From NCBI GenBank assembly GCA_024102635.1, contig JAGFJO010000089.1:1-64000 (forward strand): a stretch of 64,000 bases of DNA, written 5' to 3'. The stretch's first letter is position 1; every line of letters starts with the position of its first letter. The notes beneath the pieces were generated by a model that searched no databases, was not told where the DNA came from, and was given only the letters and a program-made list of their open reading frames with translations. Shown here piece by piece: positions 55,857-64,000 of this stretch. Origin of the DNA: Deltaproteobacteria bacterium. Lineage in GTDB: Bacteria; Bdellovibrionota_C; UBA2361; JAGFJO01. The position numbers and the translations under genes were made by a program.

Positions 55857-56639
55857 ATGACACCCGTCAGACACACCGGTAAGTTGCTTGCTGCATTTAC
55901 ATTGTTGACTTTAATCGCTTCTTCGATGTCGGCCTGCGCCGCTAAGAGACCTTATGAATTGAAGCACGCCGAAGCTGAACTCGCCGAAGCTAAAAGAGAT
56001 ACTTTCGTAGTTGCAAATGCACCGCTGCTTCTAAATGAAGCGGAGAGAACCTATCTTAAAGCGGACGAAACATGGAGGAAAACCAAGGATGACGAGACTG
56101 TAATTCCTCTCGCGCAACTGGCCCAGGAACAGATTGAAGACGCACGGTTGCACGCTGGAAAGGCGGCTGTCGTAGAACAAGGAGAAGCGCAGCAGCGCGC
56201 TATGATGCAGGCCGAAGCCGCATTGAGGACCAACCGGATTCTACTGCAGGAACTAAGGCGGCTGTCGCAGGATCAGTTGATGCAAAGAAATATCGTATCG
56301 CTCAATAGCGATCTGCTTTTTGAGATAGATGACGCAACGCTAACTGCTGGAGGAAAGCAAGACTTGCAGCAGGTGGCCGATTTCTTAAGGTCGCACGCGA
56401 ACTATAATGCAGTGATTGAGGGGCATACTGATAGTACCGCCGACGCAACATACAATCGCCGCCTTTCCGAACAACGTGCGCGCGCAGTAAGAAACTTTCT
56501 CCGCTCGCAGGGAATCTCTGCTGTTCGCCTGAGGGCAGTCGGACAAGGAGAGCAGTATCCTATCGCAAGCAATGACACCGCTGCAGGCAGGCTTCAAAAT
56601 CGGCGGGTTGAGATAATAATAACTCCACAATTGAATTAG
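55857..56639 (+). CDS. OmpA-family lipoprotein with DUF4398-like N-terminus
   Basis: The start at ATG 55857 is set by GGAGAGAGG four bases before it; the frame back to 55806 has no such site. The signal peptide ends near SSMSAC, a weak lipobox. Residues 30-120 form long helices (ELKHAEAELAEAKRDTFV, like DUF4398). Residues 145-255 are an OmpA peptidoglycan-binding domain (VIEGHTDSTADATYNRRLSE, RAVGQGEQYPIASND, RLQNRRVEIII). It anchors the outer membrane to peptidoglycan. It follows mreB by about 120 bp with the small palindrome CAATCATGATTG in between. Confidence 0.9.
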   Translation: MTPVRHTGKLLAAFTLLTLIASSMSACAAKRPYELKHAEAELAEAKRDTFVVANAPLLLNEAERTYLKADETWRKTKDDETVIPLAQLAQEQIEDARLHAGKAAVVEQGEAQQRAMMQAEAALRTNRILLQELRRLSQDQLMQRNIVSLNSDLLFEIDDATLTAGGKQDLQQVADFLRSHANYNAVIEGHTDSTADATYNRRLSEQRARAVRNFLRSQGISAVRLRAVGQGEQYPIASNDTAAGRLQNRRVEIIITPQLN

Positions 56640-56726
56640 TGTAATCGCACTGTACAAAATTCTTCATGCTTCATTGCGCGTGACCTCGCCTGAACATGCT
56701 CGCTACAGAGCAGAGAATCGATCTCT

Positions 56727-58265
56727 TCAGAGGCGAGTGGAACGGTATGCGGCATTCTGTAAATGCCTTCGAACTTGCTTTGTAATAATCGCGGCGCCCG
56801 CGGCCGAAAGTATTGTAAAGACTACGGCCCATGAAATGCCCTGTGGCTTGAGATAGGCTAAAGGCATTTGTGACATAGCCACAATTCCGTCGCGCATAAG
56901 CTCAAGACCGTCGCCGATAAAGTTCATGAGTAGAGTGCTGAGTAGCTGCTCGCCCGTCAAAGCCAGAGCAAGAGCAACAAATCCAACATTGCAGCTAAGG
57001 AACGAAAGGATCGGCGCCAATAGCGGATTCACAATGAATCCCAATAGGGAAATTCCATCGAACCAGATCAGTACTGCGATCGATGTGAATATCGAGATAT
57101 ACCCGCTAGCCAACAAGTAGCTACGAAGAGTGGTCCTCCCCTCGAGGAACCCTCCTAGGCCTATTCCGAGCAGTGCAGCATATGTCAGTTGAAGACCTGG
57201 GTCCAAGAATGAGGCCGGCCAAATTATACAGATCACAAGCAGCGAAAACGTCATGCCGTGAAAAAAGCCTCCTCCGCGCTCTAGTTCCCTTGATATGGTA
57301 ACAAGCGAGGCTGCTATGACAGCCCTAATGCTGGAGGTCTCGGGTGAAGTAATCAGGACAAAAAATGCGCTAAAAATAAGTGCAGTGATAGAAGAAAAAG
57401 TGCGGCAGTTAAAGTGCCGGGAAAAACGGGGGAAGAGCTTGAACAGCGAAAAGAGCCCTGAATACAGCATTACAAACAGCAGAGTCACCTGATAACCGGA
57501 TAGTACCAGAAGATGAGACAGTCCGGTTCTTCGGAAACTCTCTTCCGTCCGACTGCTGAGATGATCTCGAAATCCAAGGCCCATGGAGAGGAAAAGCCCG
57601 GCCCTCTCGCCCTTGCCAAGAACCGCCTGCACCCGCTGTGCAATGACATGCCGCAGTATATGCAGCCAGTTCTCTTCCCTTGATTGAGGAAGGGATGACC
57701 ACCTTATTTTACAGGTTGCAGAGAACCCCTTTCTGATAAGGCTGCTGTCGTACGAAATCGGCCCCTTGGCCACTATGGGAGTGACCCGCGCGTATACTAT
57801 GGCGCTATCGCCCTGTTTTAGGTGTGATACGTTGCGCCAAGGCAGATCAACTGCACGGCAGTAGGCCAAAAAAGATCGCGCATTCGGAGCAGATGACTCA
57901 CGAATGCCACGCCACGCCATTAGCTGTAGATTGAGAGTCACTTCACCGGGACGTGGATGGCGCGGCTCCGAAATAACGTAGGCCAGATAGGGAGAATCTC
58001 CATTCGGAGAAATCGGGCGAGGATTATTCACGGTAAGAAGCACAGAAGCGCCGCCGCTAATGAATACCGCCAGACTGAGCATTTTCCTGGCCGCTTCCCC
58101 CGGCGAAAAAGCGACCGCGGTCAGCGCGGCGAAAAGCGCCAGTAAAAACGATGGTAGTCCAAACAATCCGGCCACTTGGCCGATGATAAGCGCCGAAAGT
58201 ACCGGCAGGAGCGGAAGATTCGCCCGAGTTATCGCTAACGCACGCTTTATAGACCCCTGCTTCAT
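56727..58265 (-). CDS. comEC: ComEC/Rec2 channel core, no metallo-beta-lactamase domain
   Basis: ComEC is the inner-membrane DNA import channel. This 512-residue protein has the N-terminal membrane helices, an OB-like soluble part (DUF4131 region, about 80-190) and the Competence domain with GLSHLLVLSGYQVTLLFVML and FAALTAVAF-like helices. The C-terminal nuclease-like metallo-beta-lactamase domain found in Bacillus ComEC is missing. Short forms of this kind exist. With ComM in the window, natural transformation is possible, but no ComEA or ComF was seen. It converges on the OmpA gene. ATG 58265. Confidence 0.88.
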   Translation of the reverse strand: MKQGSIKRALAITRANLPLLPVLSALIIGQVAGLFGLPSFLLALFAALTAVAFSPGEAARKMLSLAVFISGGASVLLTVNNPRPISPNGDSPYLAYVISEPRHPRPGEVTLNLQLMAWRGIRESSAPNARSFLAYCRAVDLPWRNVSHLKQGDSAIVYARVTPIVAKGPISYDSSLIRKGFSATCKIRWSSLPQSREENWLHILRHVIAQRVQAVLGKGERAGLFLSMGLGFRDHLSSRTEESFRRTGLSHLLVLSGYQVTLLFVMLYSGLFSLFKLFPRFSRHFNCRTFSSITALIFSAFFVLITSPETSSIRAVIAASLVTISRELERGGGFFHGMTFSLLVICIIWPASFLDPGLQLTYAALLGIGLGGFLEGRTTLRSYLLASGYISIFTSIAVLIWFDGISLLGFIVNPLLAPILSFLSCNVGFVALALALTGEQLLSTLLMNFIGDGLELMRDGIVAMSQMPLAYLKPQGISWAVVFTILSAAGAAIITKQVRRHLQNAAYRSTRL

Positions 58266-58303
58266 AATTTACAAATGAATGTTGACCCGATATATCACTG
58301 CTT

Positions 58304-58984
58304 ATGAGATTTTCGGCCTCAGTGCTCATTTGTTTCCTGGTGCTTTCAATTTGGCTACCGGCATGCTCTGCGAAGAGACAGACATCTGCGGAGGACTCTT
58401 TCAGAGAGGCCTCACTCAAGACTAACGCTCTTGTACAGAGATATGGGCAGATTGTGGGCTCGGAGCAAACTGATTACTTAGCCTCCCTGGAACGCAGGCT
58501 TAGAACCGCATTGCCCGAGAATTATAAACGCGAAAAACCATTCAAAGTAATCCTCATTGATACCGGTAAACCGTTGGCCTACTCGCCGGGAGCTGGATTT
58601 ATAATTATCTCAAGGGGAATGGTTAGAGCACTGGGAAACGAAGCCCAGCTCGTATTTGTCCTGGCCCATGAGATGGCCCATTACTATCTTAAGCATAATT
58701 TCATAGCTTCTGAACGCGATGAACTTTTCAGCCCCGAACAGGAACTGGCGGCTGATAAACTGGCTGTAGGGATCATGGCTCTGGCCGGATGGGACCCGAT
58801 GCAAGCGCTTACAGCCATAAGGAACATATATAAGGAAGCGCGCCCGTTCTTACTTGAGCACGGTACGCATCCCGATCCATCGGCACGAACCGCCGCCATC
58901 CGCCAGGAGATGCATGAATCGGGATGGCGATCAGCTTCCCTCACTGACCGCCGCGACTTCCGCAAGTTCAAAATGTCCCTCTGA
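58304..58984 (+). CDS. M48-family metalloprotease lipoprotein
   Basis: The signal peptide ends in a lipobox LPAC (Cys21), so the protein is a lipoprotein. The zinc site HEMAH follows LVFVLAHEMAHYYLKH (about residue 126), with the third ligand Glu in QELAADKLAVGIMALAG. M48 proteases of this size in the envelope degrade misassembled outer-membrane proteins, as with BepA and LoiP. At 226 residues it is a minimal one. It lies just after the divergent comEC start and just before a repeat-bordered transposase. ATG 58304. Confidence 0.94.
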   Translation: MRFSASVLICFLVLSIWLPACSAKRQTSAEDSFREASLKTNALVQRYGQIVGSEQTDYLASLERRLRTALPENYKREKPFKVILIDTGKPLAYSPGAGFIIISRGMVRALGNEAQLVFVLAHEMAHYYLKHNFIASERDELFSPEQELAADKLAVGIMALAGWDPMQALTAIRNIYKEARPFLLEHGTHPDPSARTAAIRQEMHESGWRSASLTDRRDFRKFKMSL

Positions 58985-58990
58985 TCCCCA

Positions 58991-59148
58991 GATTGTCATC
59001 CCCAGATTGTCATCCCCAGATTGTCTCAGTGACCGCGCGGCAGAAATGGCTCTCCCCCAAATTGTCTCCCCCAAATTGTCTCAGTGACCGCGCGGCAGAA
59101 ATGGCTCACCCCCGGATTGTCCCCCCGGATTGTCTCAGTGACTGCGCA
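58991..59148 (+). repeat. Tandem REP-like repeat array, left side of transposase
   Basis: The sequence ATTGTCTCAGTGACCGCGC occurs at 59020 and 59075, with a variant at 59129, so the period is about 54-55 bp, with GGCAGAAATGGCTC shared between the first two units. Shorter ATTGTC units spaced 14 bp precede it. These lie directly after the protease stop and before the transposase gene. Confidence 0.85.
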
Positions 59149-59249
59149 ATAGTGATTCAATACCAGCCAAGCATAAGCAGTCCGTTTGACCGGAGAAATT
59201 TCTCTCAATCCTTAGGAAACTTTCCTTTCGCTAGAACGATAATTCATGC

Positions 59250-60188
59250 ATGGGCTATCATCCGCGAATTGAATCCGCAACTATTCCGACACTTATCACT
59301 ACTCGAAGCCGAAACTCACGCCTCTGGTTCATCAATAACAGGGCGCTAGAGGAGGCTGTCCTTGGATACGTAGCGAAGTTTTCCAAACGATATGGCGTCA
59401 AAATCTACGCCTTTGGGCTTGAGGGTAGTCACGAACATGCACCGATATTATGCCCACTGGGAAACAGAGCAAATTTCATGAGAGATCTCAACTCTTGCAT
59501 TGCTAAGGCAGTCCCCCGACACACTCCCGAGTACGACGGCGGAAGGTTCTGGGGAAGAAGATATTCGGCTGAGTTTCTCCCGGGAGACGAGGACCTTGAG
59601 AATTACTTTTTCTACACCGTGCTGCAACCTGTACAGGATGGGCTTGTGGAACGGATCTCTGAATACCCCGGCTATAATTGCTTCCACGACGCGGTTTACG
59701 GCATTAAGCGTAAGTATAAGGTCATAAGATGGAAGGAGTTTAACGATGCACGAAGGCGCAATCCCAGTGCAAAACTAAAAGATTTTACTGATATTGTGAC
59801 ATTGGAATATGAGCGACTTCCGGGATACGAAGATCTGACCCAGCAAGAATACGCTAAGATCATGCATCAAAAGCTCGAAGAGCGGCGCCTTGCTATCGTG
59901 GAGATGCGAAGAACAAAGGGCGTCGGATTTGTCGGGCGCACTAAACTCTTGCAAGCGCCTAGAGGAAAAAAACCTCGCAACACCAAAACCTCTGATCGAT
60001 ACACACACCGAGCAAGGATCCTTTCATCGTGTCCAATCAGAAGGAAAGAATGCAAACAATGGTACTTCACTATTTACTCCGATTACAAAGAAGCATCCTA
60101 TCAGTATCGTAATGGAAACCTTTTAGTGGAATTCCCGCCGGGGACCTATAAGCCTCCATTGCCTCCCGACACCCCCTCTGCTTATTAG
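59250..60188 (+). CDS. REP-associated tyrosine transposase (Y1/IS200-like)
   Basis: The 312-residue protein has the HUH core of Y1 transposases: His61-x-His63 in LEGSHEHAPIL, and the catalytic Tyr in ENYFFYTVLQPVQDGLV (Tyr119 or Tyr122). Compared with many RAYTs, NHxH is SHEH and NPVxAGL is LQPVQDGL, the variant of one subfamily. The C-terminal 130 residues are basic (about 210-260) and end in a strand-rich tail. ATG 59250 is used. Flanking repeats support a RAYT role. Base and codon use does not differ strongly from its neighbours by eye. Confidence 0.85.
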   Translation: MGYHPRIESATIPTLITTRSRNSRLWFINNRALEEAVLGYVAKFSKRYGVKIYAFGLEGSHEHAPILCPLGNRANFMRDLNSCIAKAVPRHTPEYDGGRFWGRRYSAEFLPGDEDLENYFFYTVLQPVQDGLVERISEYPGYNCFHDAVYGIKRKYKVIRWKEFNDARRRNPSAKLKDFTDIVTLEYERLPGYEDLTQQEYAKIMHQKLEERRLAIVEMRRTKGVGFVGRTKLLQAPRGKKPRNTKTSDRYTHRARILSSCPIRRKECKQWYFTIYSDYKEASYQYRNGNLLVEFPPGTYKPPLPPDTPSAY

Positions 60189-60380
60189 CAGTGACTATAT
60201 TCCTATCGCCACCGCAGAGTGCATTCTAAGTGTATTCGCAAACCCCCGCTTTGAGCGAGTTTCTACTTGCTCTTTAGCGTTATGTCGCTCTCACAACTAA
60301 AGTCGCAGAATAACGGCGGCGATCCAAACGATAACATTTGCCGATACCGAAAAATCCCGGGCCTTGAGAGAGCCCTCTGA

Positions 60381-60440
60381 CGCGCAGTCTCTGAGACAAT
60401 CACAAACAACGGACATCCTGTGCGCGGTCACTGAGACAAT
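60381..60440 (-). repeat. Inverted REP-like repeats, right side of transposase
   Basis: Two copies of the same motif run opposite to those on the left: one at 60381-60400 with one mismatch, and an exact 19-bp reverse complement at 60422-60440. They lie 17 bp or more past the uvrC stop, so they are in the uvrC 3' end region and could act as a terminator or stabiliser there. Confidence 0.8.
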
Positions 60441-60456
60441 AGCTACCAATAGCTAC

Positions 60457-62313
60457 CTACTTGGACAATTGCTGCTTTACTTTGGCGGCAAGAGAGGCAG
60501 GCATGCGGCCGGCTTTGGCAATCTCGGCGATTTCGGCACTGCCGATCCGCTTGATGCTGCCGAAATGGCGCAATAGACGCGCTCTTCTCTGGGGCCCGAG
60601 TCCCGACACTTCATCGAGCACCGACCGAAATACCCTCTTCGCGCGCCTTCCTCTATGGTAGCTGATGACAAAGCGGTGCGCCTCATCTCGCACGCGCTGC
60701 AAAAAGTGAGACACAGGATCGTCAGCGTTGAGCGATACCGGAATTGACGCTCCTTCCACGAAGACCCTCTCGGGTTTACGCTGCTGCTCGCGCCGTTTGC
60801 CTCGAACCACAAGACGTTCTTTCGCTAAAGCTATGATATCCAGCTTTATTTCCAACTCATCTCTTGCCCTAACCGCCCTTTGGAGCTGGCCTAGGCCGCC
60901 GTCTATTATAAGCAGATCCGGCAGGTCTTCCTCCTCCTTGCCGCGCGTCAGCCTTCTCGTTACCACTTCCTGTATTGCTTGGAAGTCGTCGGGCTTCCCT
61001 TGAAAGCGGATGCGGTATCTCTTGTAGCTGCTTTTATCGGGGCTGCCGTCAAAAAATGACACTAACGCGCCTACAATATCAGAGCCTTGTAGATTCGATA
61101 TATCAACGCACTCAATACGCCGCGGCACTTGCCCCAGAGCAAATCGCAGGCTCAGCTCACGTGATATCTCTTGATAGCGCTGGTCGGAGTTAAAACGGCT
61201 TATGAATCCGTGCCCGGCATTAACGTTTGCAAGCTGAAGCAGTCGTAGCTTGGAGCCCCTCAGCGGCAGTGTGAAATTAACAGCAGCGCCACGCCTCTTA
61301 CTTAAAGCCTGTTTCAAAACCTTTTCGTCTTGCAACACAACAGGAATCACTATCTCCTCCGGAATCTCCCTGTCTCCTTCATAGTATTGGAGCAACGCGG
61401 ACTCAATTACTTCGCTATCCGGTACTCTTACTTCGGTGAAGGAGAAGCTGTCGCTGTCCGATATCCTTCCATTTCTTACTTTCATTATGCATAGCGTAGC
61501 TAGCGCGCCTTCTCGATAAAGACCGAACACATCCCTTCGCTCTCCATGGTGCTGCACATACTGAGCTCCTCTCTTATACTCCTCGAGCGCTTCTACTCTA
61601 TCTCTAAGCACTGCCGCTTCTTCGAAGTTCAGTTTTTCCGAGGCTTGCTCCATCCTGCCGGTCAGCTCTTCTATTACTTCATCTAGCTTCCCTTGCAGCA
61701 TTGCAATGGCCTGCTCGACCCATTCCTCATACTGACGGGAATCTACTGTAAGGCAGCATGGCCCGGCGCAGCGCTTAATCTGATACTCAAGACACGGCCT
61801 TTGACGGTTATAGAAAACGGTATCGGAACAGCTTCTAAGAGGCACCACGTTACGGATTACTTCGAGCAAACCGTACAGCTTGTGGCTGGCAGTATACGGT
61901 CCGAAATAAACCGCTCCGTCATTCTCAACTTTTCTTACAAGCTCCAGCCTCGGCCACTCGGCGTTTTTATCGATTCTTACGTTTATATAAGCCTTATCGT
62001 CCTTAAGCCTTATGTTATAGCGCGGCTTGTATTTATTTATTAGATCACGCTCGAGTGCTAAGGCCTGCTCCTCGTTCTCGGTGATAAACTTATCAACCTT
62101 ATACACCCGCTGCATAAGGTACTCGATCTGCGAGCGCCCATCGCCTCCGAGAAAATAGCTCATCACGCGAGCTCGAAGATCGATCGCCTTTCCCACATAG
62201 ATGACAGCATCATCCCGGTCCCGCATCACATAGACTCCGGGCAACTTCGGAAGCTTGCGCACCTCTTCACGCAACGCGTTCAGCCTTTGATCTTCAAGCT
62301 CCAGCTCGCTCAT
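60457..62313 (-). CDS. uvrC: Excinuclease ABC subunit C
   Basis: UvrC makes both cuts in nucleotide excision repair. The GIY-YIG domain is GVYVMRDRDDAVIYVGKA (about 27-44); the UVR domain is EKLNFEEAAVLRDRVEAL; the RNase H-like domain includes RRIECVDISNLQGSDIVGAL and LLIIDGGLGQLQRA; the HhH domain is VSGLGPQRRARLLRHFG. All 618 residues are normal (E. coli 610). It starts 4 bp after the uvrB stop, forming a uvrBC operon. Its stop lies 17 bp from the transposase's right repeat. Confidence 0.97.
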   Translation of the reverse strand: MSELELEDQRLNALREEVRKLPKLPGVYVMRDRDDAVIYVGKAIDLRARVMSYFLGGDGRSQIEYLMQRVYKVDKFITENEEQALALERDLINKYKPRYNIRLKDDKAYINVRIDKNAEWPRLELVRKVENDGAVYFGPYTASHKLYGLLEVIRNVVPLRSCSDTVFYNRQRPCLEYQIKRCAGPCCLTVDSRQYEEWVEQAIAMLQGKLDEVIEELTGRMEQASEKLNFEEAAVLRDRVEALEEYKRGAQYVQHHGERRDVFGLYREGALATLCIMKVRNGRISDSDSFSFTEVRVPDSEVIESALLQYYEGDREIPEEIVIPVVLQDEKVLKQALSKRRGAAVNFTLPLRGSKLRLLQLANVNAGHGFISRFNSDQRYQEISRELSLRFALGQVPRRIECVDISNLQGSDIVGALVSFFDGSPDKSSYKRYRIRFQGKPDDFQAIQEVVTRRLTRGKEEEDLPDLLIIDGGLGQLQRAVRARDELEIKLDIIALAKERLVVRGKRREQQRKPERVFVEGASIPVSLNADDPVSHFLQRVRDEAHRFVISYHRGRRAKRVFRSVLDEVSGLGPQRRARLLRHFGSIKRIGSAEIAEIAKAGRMPASLAAKVKQQLSK

Positions 62314-62317
62314 AGCA

Positions 62318-64000
62318 CTACAACTTTAACAGCGCCTCTTGTATCACATTTATCCTGTCGCGAAGATCCGCGGCACGCTCGAACTCCTTAAGCGCAGCGG
62401 CATCAAACATCTGCTTTCTAAGCCGCTCAAGCAATCTCCGTTGCTCCTTTGGATCTTGCGGCAGCTCTCCCGAGCTTTCGAGATTAGAAAGTTCATTAAG
62501 CTCGGTGTCAGACACCAGTCCGGCGCGCAGTTCACTGCGGGCTGAGGCCGGAATAATCCCATGCTTTTTATTAAAACCATCCTGAATTGTGCGGCGCCGC
62601 TCGGTCTCCGCCATCGCCTGCTTCATCGAATCTGTTACTATATCAGCGTATAAAATAACCCGCCCGTTAATATTGCGCGCGGCCCGTCCCATGATCTGGA
62701 TAAGGGATCTCTGCGAGCGCAAAAAGCCCTCCTTATCGGCGTCAAGGATTGCAACTAAGGAAACCTCGACCAGATCAAGCCCCTCTCTTAAAAGGTTAAT
62801 TCCGATTAAAACATCAAAGTCGCCGCGTCTTAACCCTCTTAGAATATCCACTCTTTCGATGGCGTTTATGTCGGAATGCAAATAACGCGATTTAATATTA
62901 AGCTCCCGCATATACTTCGAGAGATCCTCGGCCATCTTCTTTGTAAGTGTAATCGCGAGTACACGCTCTTTTTTCTGTATGGTGGTTTTGATCTCTTCGA
63001 GAAGATCATCGACCTGGTGCGTCGCCGGCCGAACTATCACTACAGGGTCCAGAAGACCCGTTGGACGATTTACTTGCTCTATCACCCTCTCCCCGCTCTT
63101 TTCGATTTCGAATTGAGCCGGAGTGGCCGAAACGAAGATTGTTTGGCGGGCTTTTTTCCAAAATTCCTCTGAATTCAGAGGTCTATTGTCGAGCGCTGAA
63201 GGTAGCCTAAAGCCATATTCAACGAGTGTTTGCTTCCTTGCCCGGTCACCTCGATACATTGCTCCAAGCTGCGGCACGGTAACATGGCTCTCATCTATGA
63301 CCAGAAGAAAATCGTCGTCGAAATAATCTATTAAAGTTGTGGGAGGCTGCCCGGCTTCTCTCCCCGCTAAGTGGCGGCTGTAGTTCTCTATACCCGGGCA
63401 AAATCCTATCTCAGCAAGTAGCTCAAGATCATACCGCGTCCGGCTCTCAAGACGCTGCGCCTCTAAGACCTTCCCGCGGTTTCTAAGGTCCGGCAGAGTT
63501 GCCTTAAGCTCCGCACGAATCGCCATGATTGCACGCTTAATATTCTCGTAGTCGGTGACAAAGTGACTTACAGGGTAGATCGCCGTCCACGGTAGTTTTT
63601 TAACGGTGTTTCCCGTTATCGAATCTATCTCCCGGATCTCTTCGATCTGATCTCCAAAAAAAAGGAGCCTCACGGCACGGCTGTCTTGATCGGAGGGGAA
63701 TACATCGATAGTTTCTCCCCTTACGCGAAACTGCCCGCGGCTAAACTCGATATCCGAACGGGTGTACTGAATTGTAACGAGCTTTCTAATAATCTCTTCT
63801 CGGCTAATATTTTCGCCGCTTTCGCAAAAGAGCATGTTATTAAAATAATCTTCAGGCGCTCCCAATCCGTAGATGCAACTTACGCTTGCGACAATAATTA
63901 CGTCGCTTGCCTCAAGGAGCGCCTTGGTGGCGGAGTGCCGCATTTTGTCAATCTCTTCATTGATTGCGGCGTCCTTTTCGATATAGGTATCGGTGGCCGG
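62318..64000 (-). CDS. uvrB: Excinuclease ABC subunit B, N-terminus outside window
   Basis: The frame continues through the window edge, so this is the C-terminal 560 residues of UvrB. It begins PATDTYIEKDAAINEEIDKM and holds ASVSCIYGLG, helicase motifs INLLREGLDLVEVSLVAIL and SLIQIMGRAARN, and the C-terminal UVR motif RAADLRDRINVIQEALLKL that binds UvrC. The Walker A is off the window. It lies upstream of uvrC by 4 bp on the same strand. An internal ATG at 63943 is not the start. Confidence 0.97.
   Translation of the reverse strand, partial: PATDTYIEKDAAINEEIDKMRHSATKALLEASDVIIVASVSCIYGLGAPEDYFNNMLFCESGENISREEIIRKLVTIQYTRSDIEFSRGQFRVRGETIDVFPSDQDSRAVRLLFFGDQIEEIREIDSITGNTVKKLPWTAIYPVSHFVTDYENIKRAIMAIRAELKATLPDLRNRGKVLEAQRLESRTRYDLELLAEIGFCPGIENYSRHLAGREAGQPPTTLIDYFDDDFLLVIDESHVTVPQLGAMYRGDRARKQTLVEYGFRLPSALDNRPLNSEEFWKKARQTIFVSATPAQFEIEKSGERVIEQVNRPTGLLDPVVIVRPATHQVDDLLEEIKTTIQKKERVLAITLTKKMAEDLSKYMRELNIKSRYLHSDINAIERVDILRGLRRGDFDVLIGINLLREGLDLVEVSLVAILDADKEGFLRSQRSLIQIMGRAARNINGRVILYADIVTDSMKQAMAETERRRTIQDGFNKKHGIIPASARSELRAGLVSDTELNELSNLESSGELPQDPKEQRRLLERLRKQMFDAAALKEFERAADLRDRINVIQEALLKL

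Larger units (their letters stand above)
58991..60440 (+). mobile_element. REP-associated tyrosine transposase unit with flanking repeats
   Basis: A single tyrosine transposase gene is bounded by ATTGTCTCAGTGACCGCGC-type repeats in direct orientation on its left and in inverted orientation on its right, the rightmost (60422-60440) an exact reverse complement of the left one (59020-59038). It separates the M48 protease from uvrC and touches neither. REP-associated transposases are often domesticated and act on genomic palindromes rather than moving alone; which applies here is unknown. Confidence 0.75.

Noticed and set aside
58991..59148. CRISPR array
   Set aside because: The units are direct tandem copies with no unique spacers of constant size, and no cas genes are present.

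Overview
The window looks like a chromosomal segment of a Gram-negative (two-membrane) heterotrophic bacterium with roughly balanced base composition. Lipoprotein signal peptides, an OmpA-family lipoprotein, PilP-like and AMIN proteins, MreB and RNase E/G all point that way. The mix (split methylmalonyl-CoA mutase, many FHA domains, Thr/Pro linkers, non-flagellar type III secretion parts) recalls delta-proteobacteria-like lineages such as Myxococcota, SAR324 or Bdellovibrionota. I cannot place it more exactly from sequence alone.

Layout. 1-3.6 kb: amino-acid metabolism (saccharopine dehydrogenase-like, ornithine aminotransferase) and asnS. 3.7-4.3 kb: tRNA-Pro(UGG) followed by a hairpin-rich, gene-free tract. 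4.3-9.8 kb: a PilP-like protein with a pseudopilin-like N-terminus, ComM, an AMIN-domain protein and small membrane proteins. 9.9-14.2 kb: a divergent dCTP deaminase-family protein facing a 1238-residue unrecognised protein. 14.3-18.0 kb: purL-purF. 18.4-27.8 kb: small lipoproteins (one a Rieske-like fold without cluster ligands), HMG-CoA lyase, threonine ammonia-lyase, a bifunctional nuclease, MiaB, and a clear rho-independent terminator. 27.8-32.8 kb: a histone H1-like protein, then an acyl-CoA/propionyl-CoA oxidation operon (enoyl-CoA hydratase, acyl-CoA dehydrogenase, two-subunit methylmalonyl-CoA mutase) and HinT. 33-36.3 kb: SbcCD.

The most unusual part is 36.4-51.3 kb. Two blocks of a divergent type III secretion apparatus lie on the minus strand: SctJ, an unknown 78-residue protein, an SctO-like coiled coil and SctQ (44.8-47.3 kb), then SctR-S-T-U plus an 83-residue protein and a TPR protein (36.4-39.3 kb). 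Between them sit a secreted FG-GAP protein, a methyltransferase, a SRAP DNA-protein crosslink protein and a GNAT-nitrilase fusion. Upstream are two FHA proteins, one tail-anchored with three FHA-like modules, and across a divergent gap a CheY-like regulator and a histone-tailed FHA protein. SctU stops where its cytoplasmic autocleavage domain should begin. No ATPase, SctV or secretin is in the window. I infer a reduced or atypical export machine with FHA-based control.

51.8-64 kb is housekeeping: RNase E/G, a GAF-domain protein overlapping mreB, an OmpA-family lipoprotein, a ComEC core, an M48 metalloprotease lipoprotein and uvrB-uvrC (uvrB cut by the window end). A REP-associated tyrosine transposase with flanking tandem and inverted repeats sits between the protease and uvrC.
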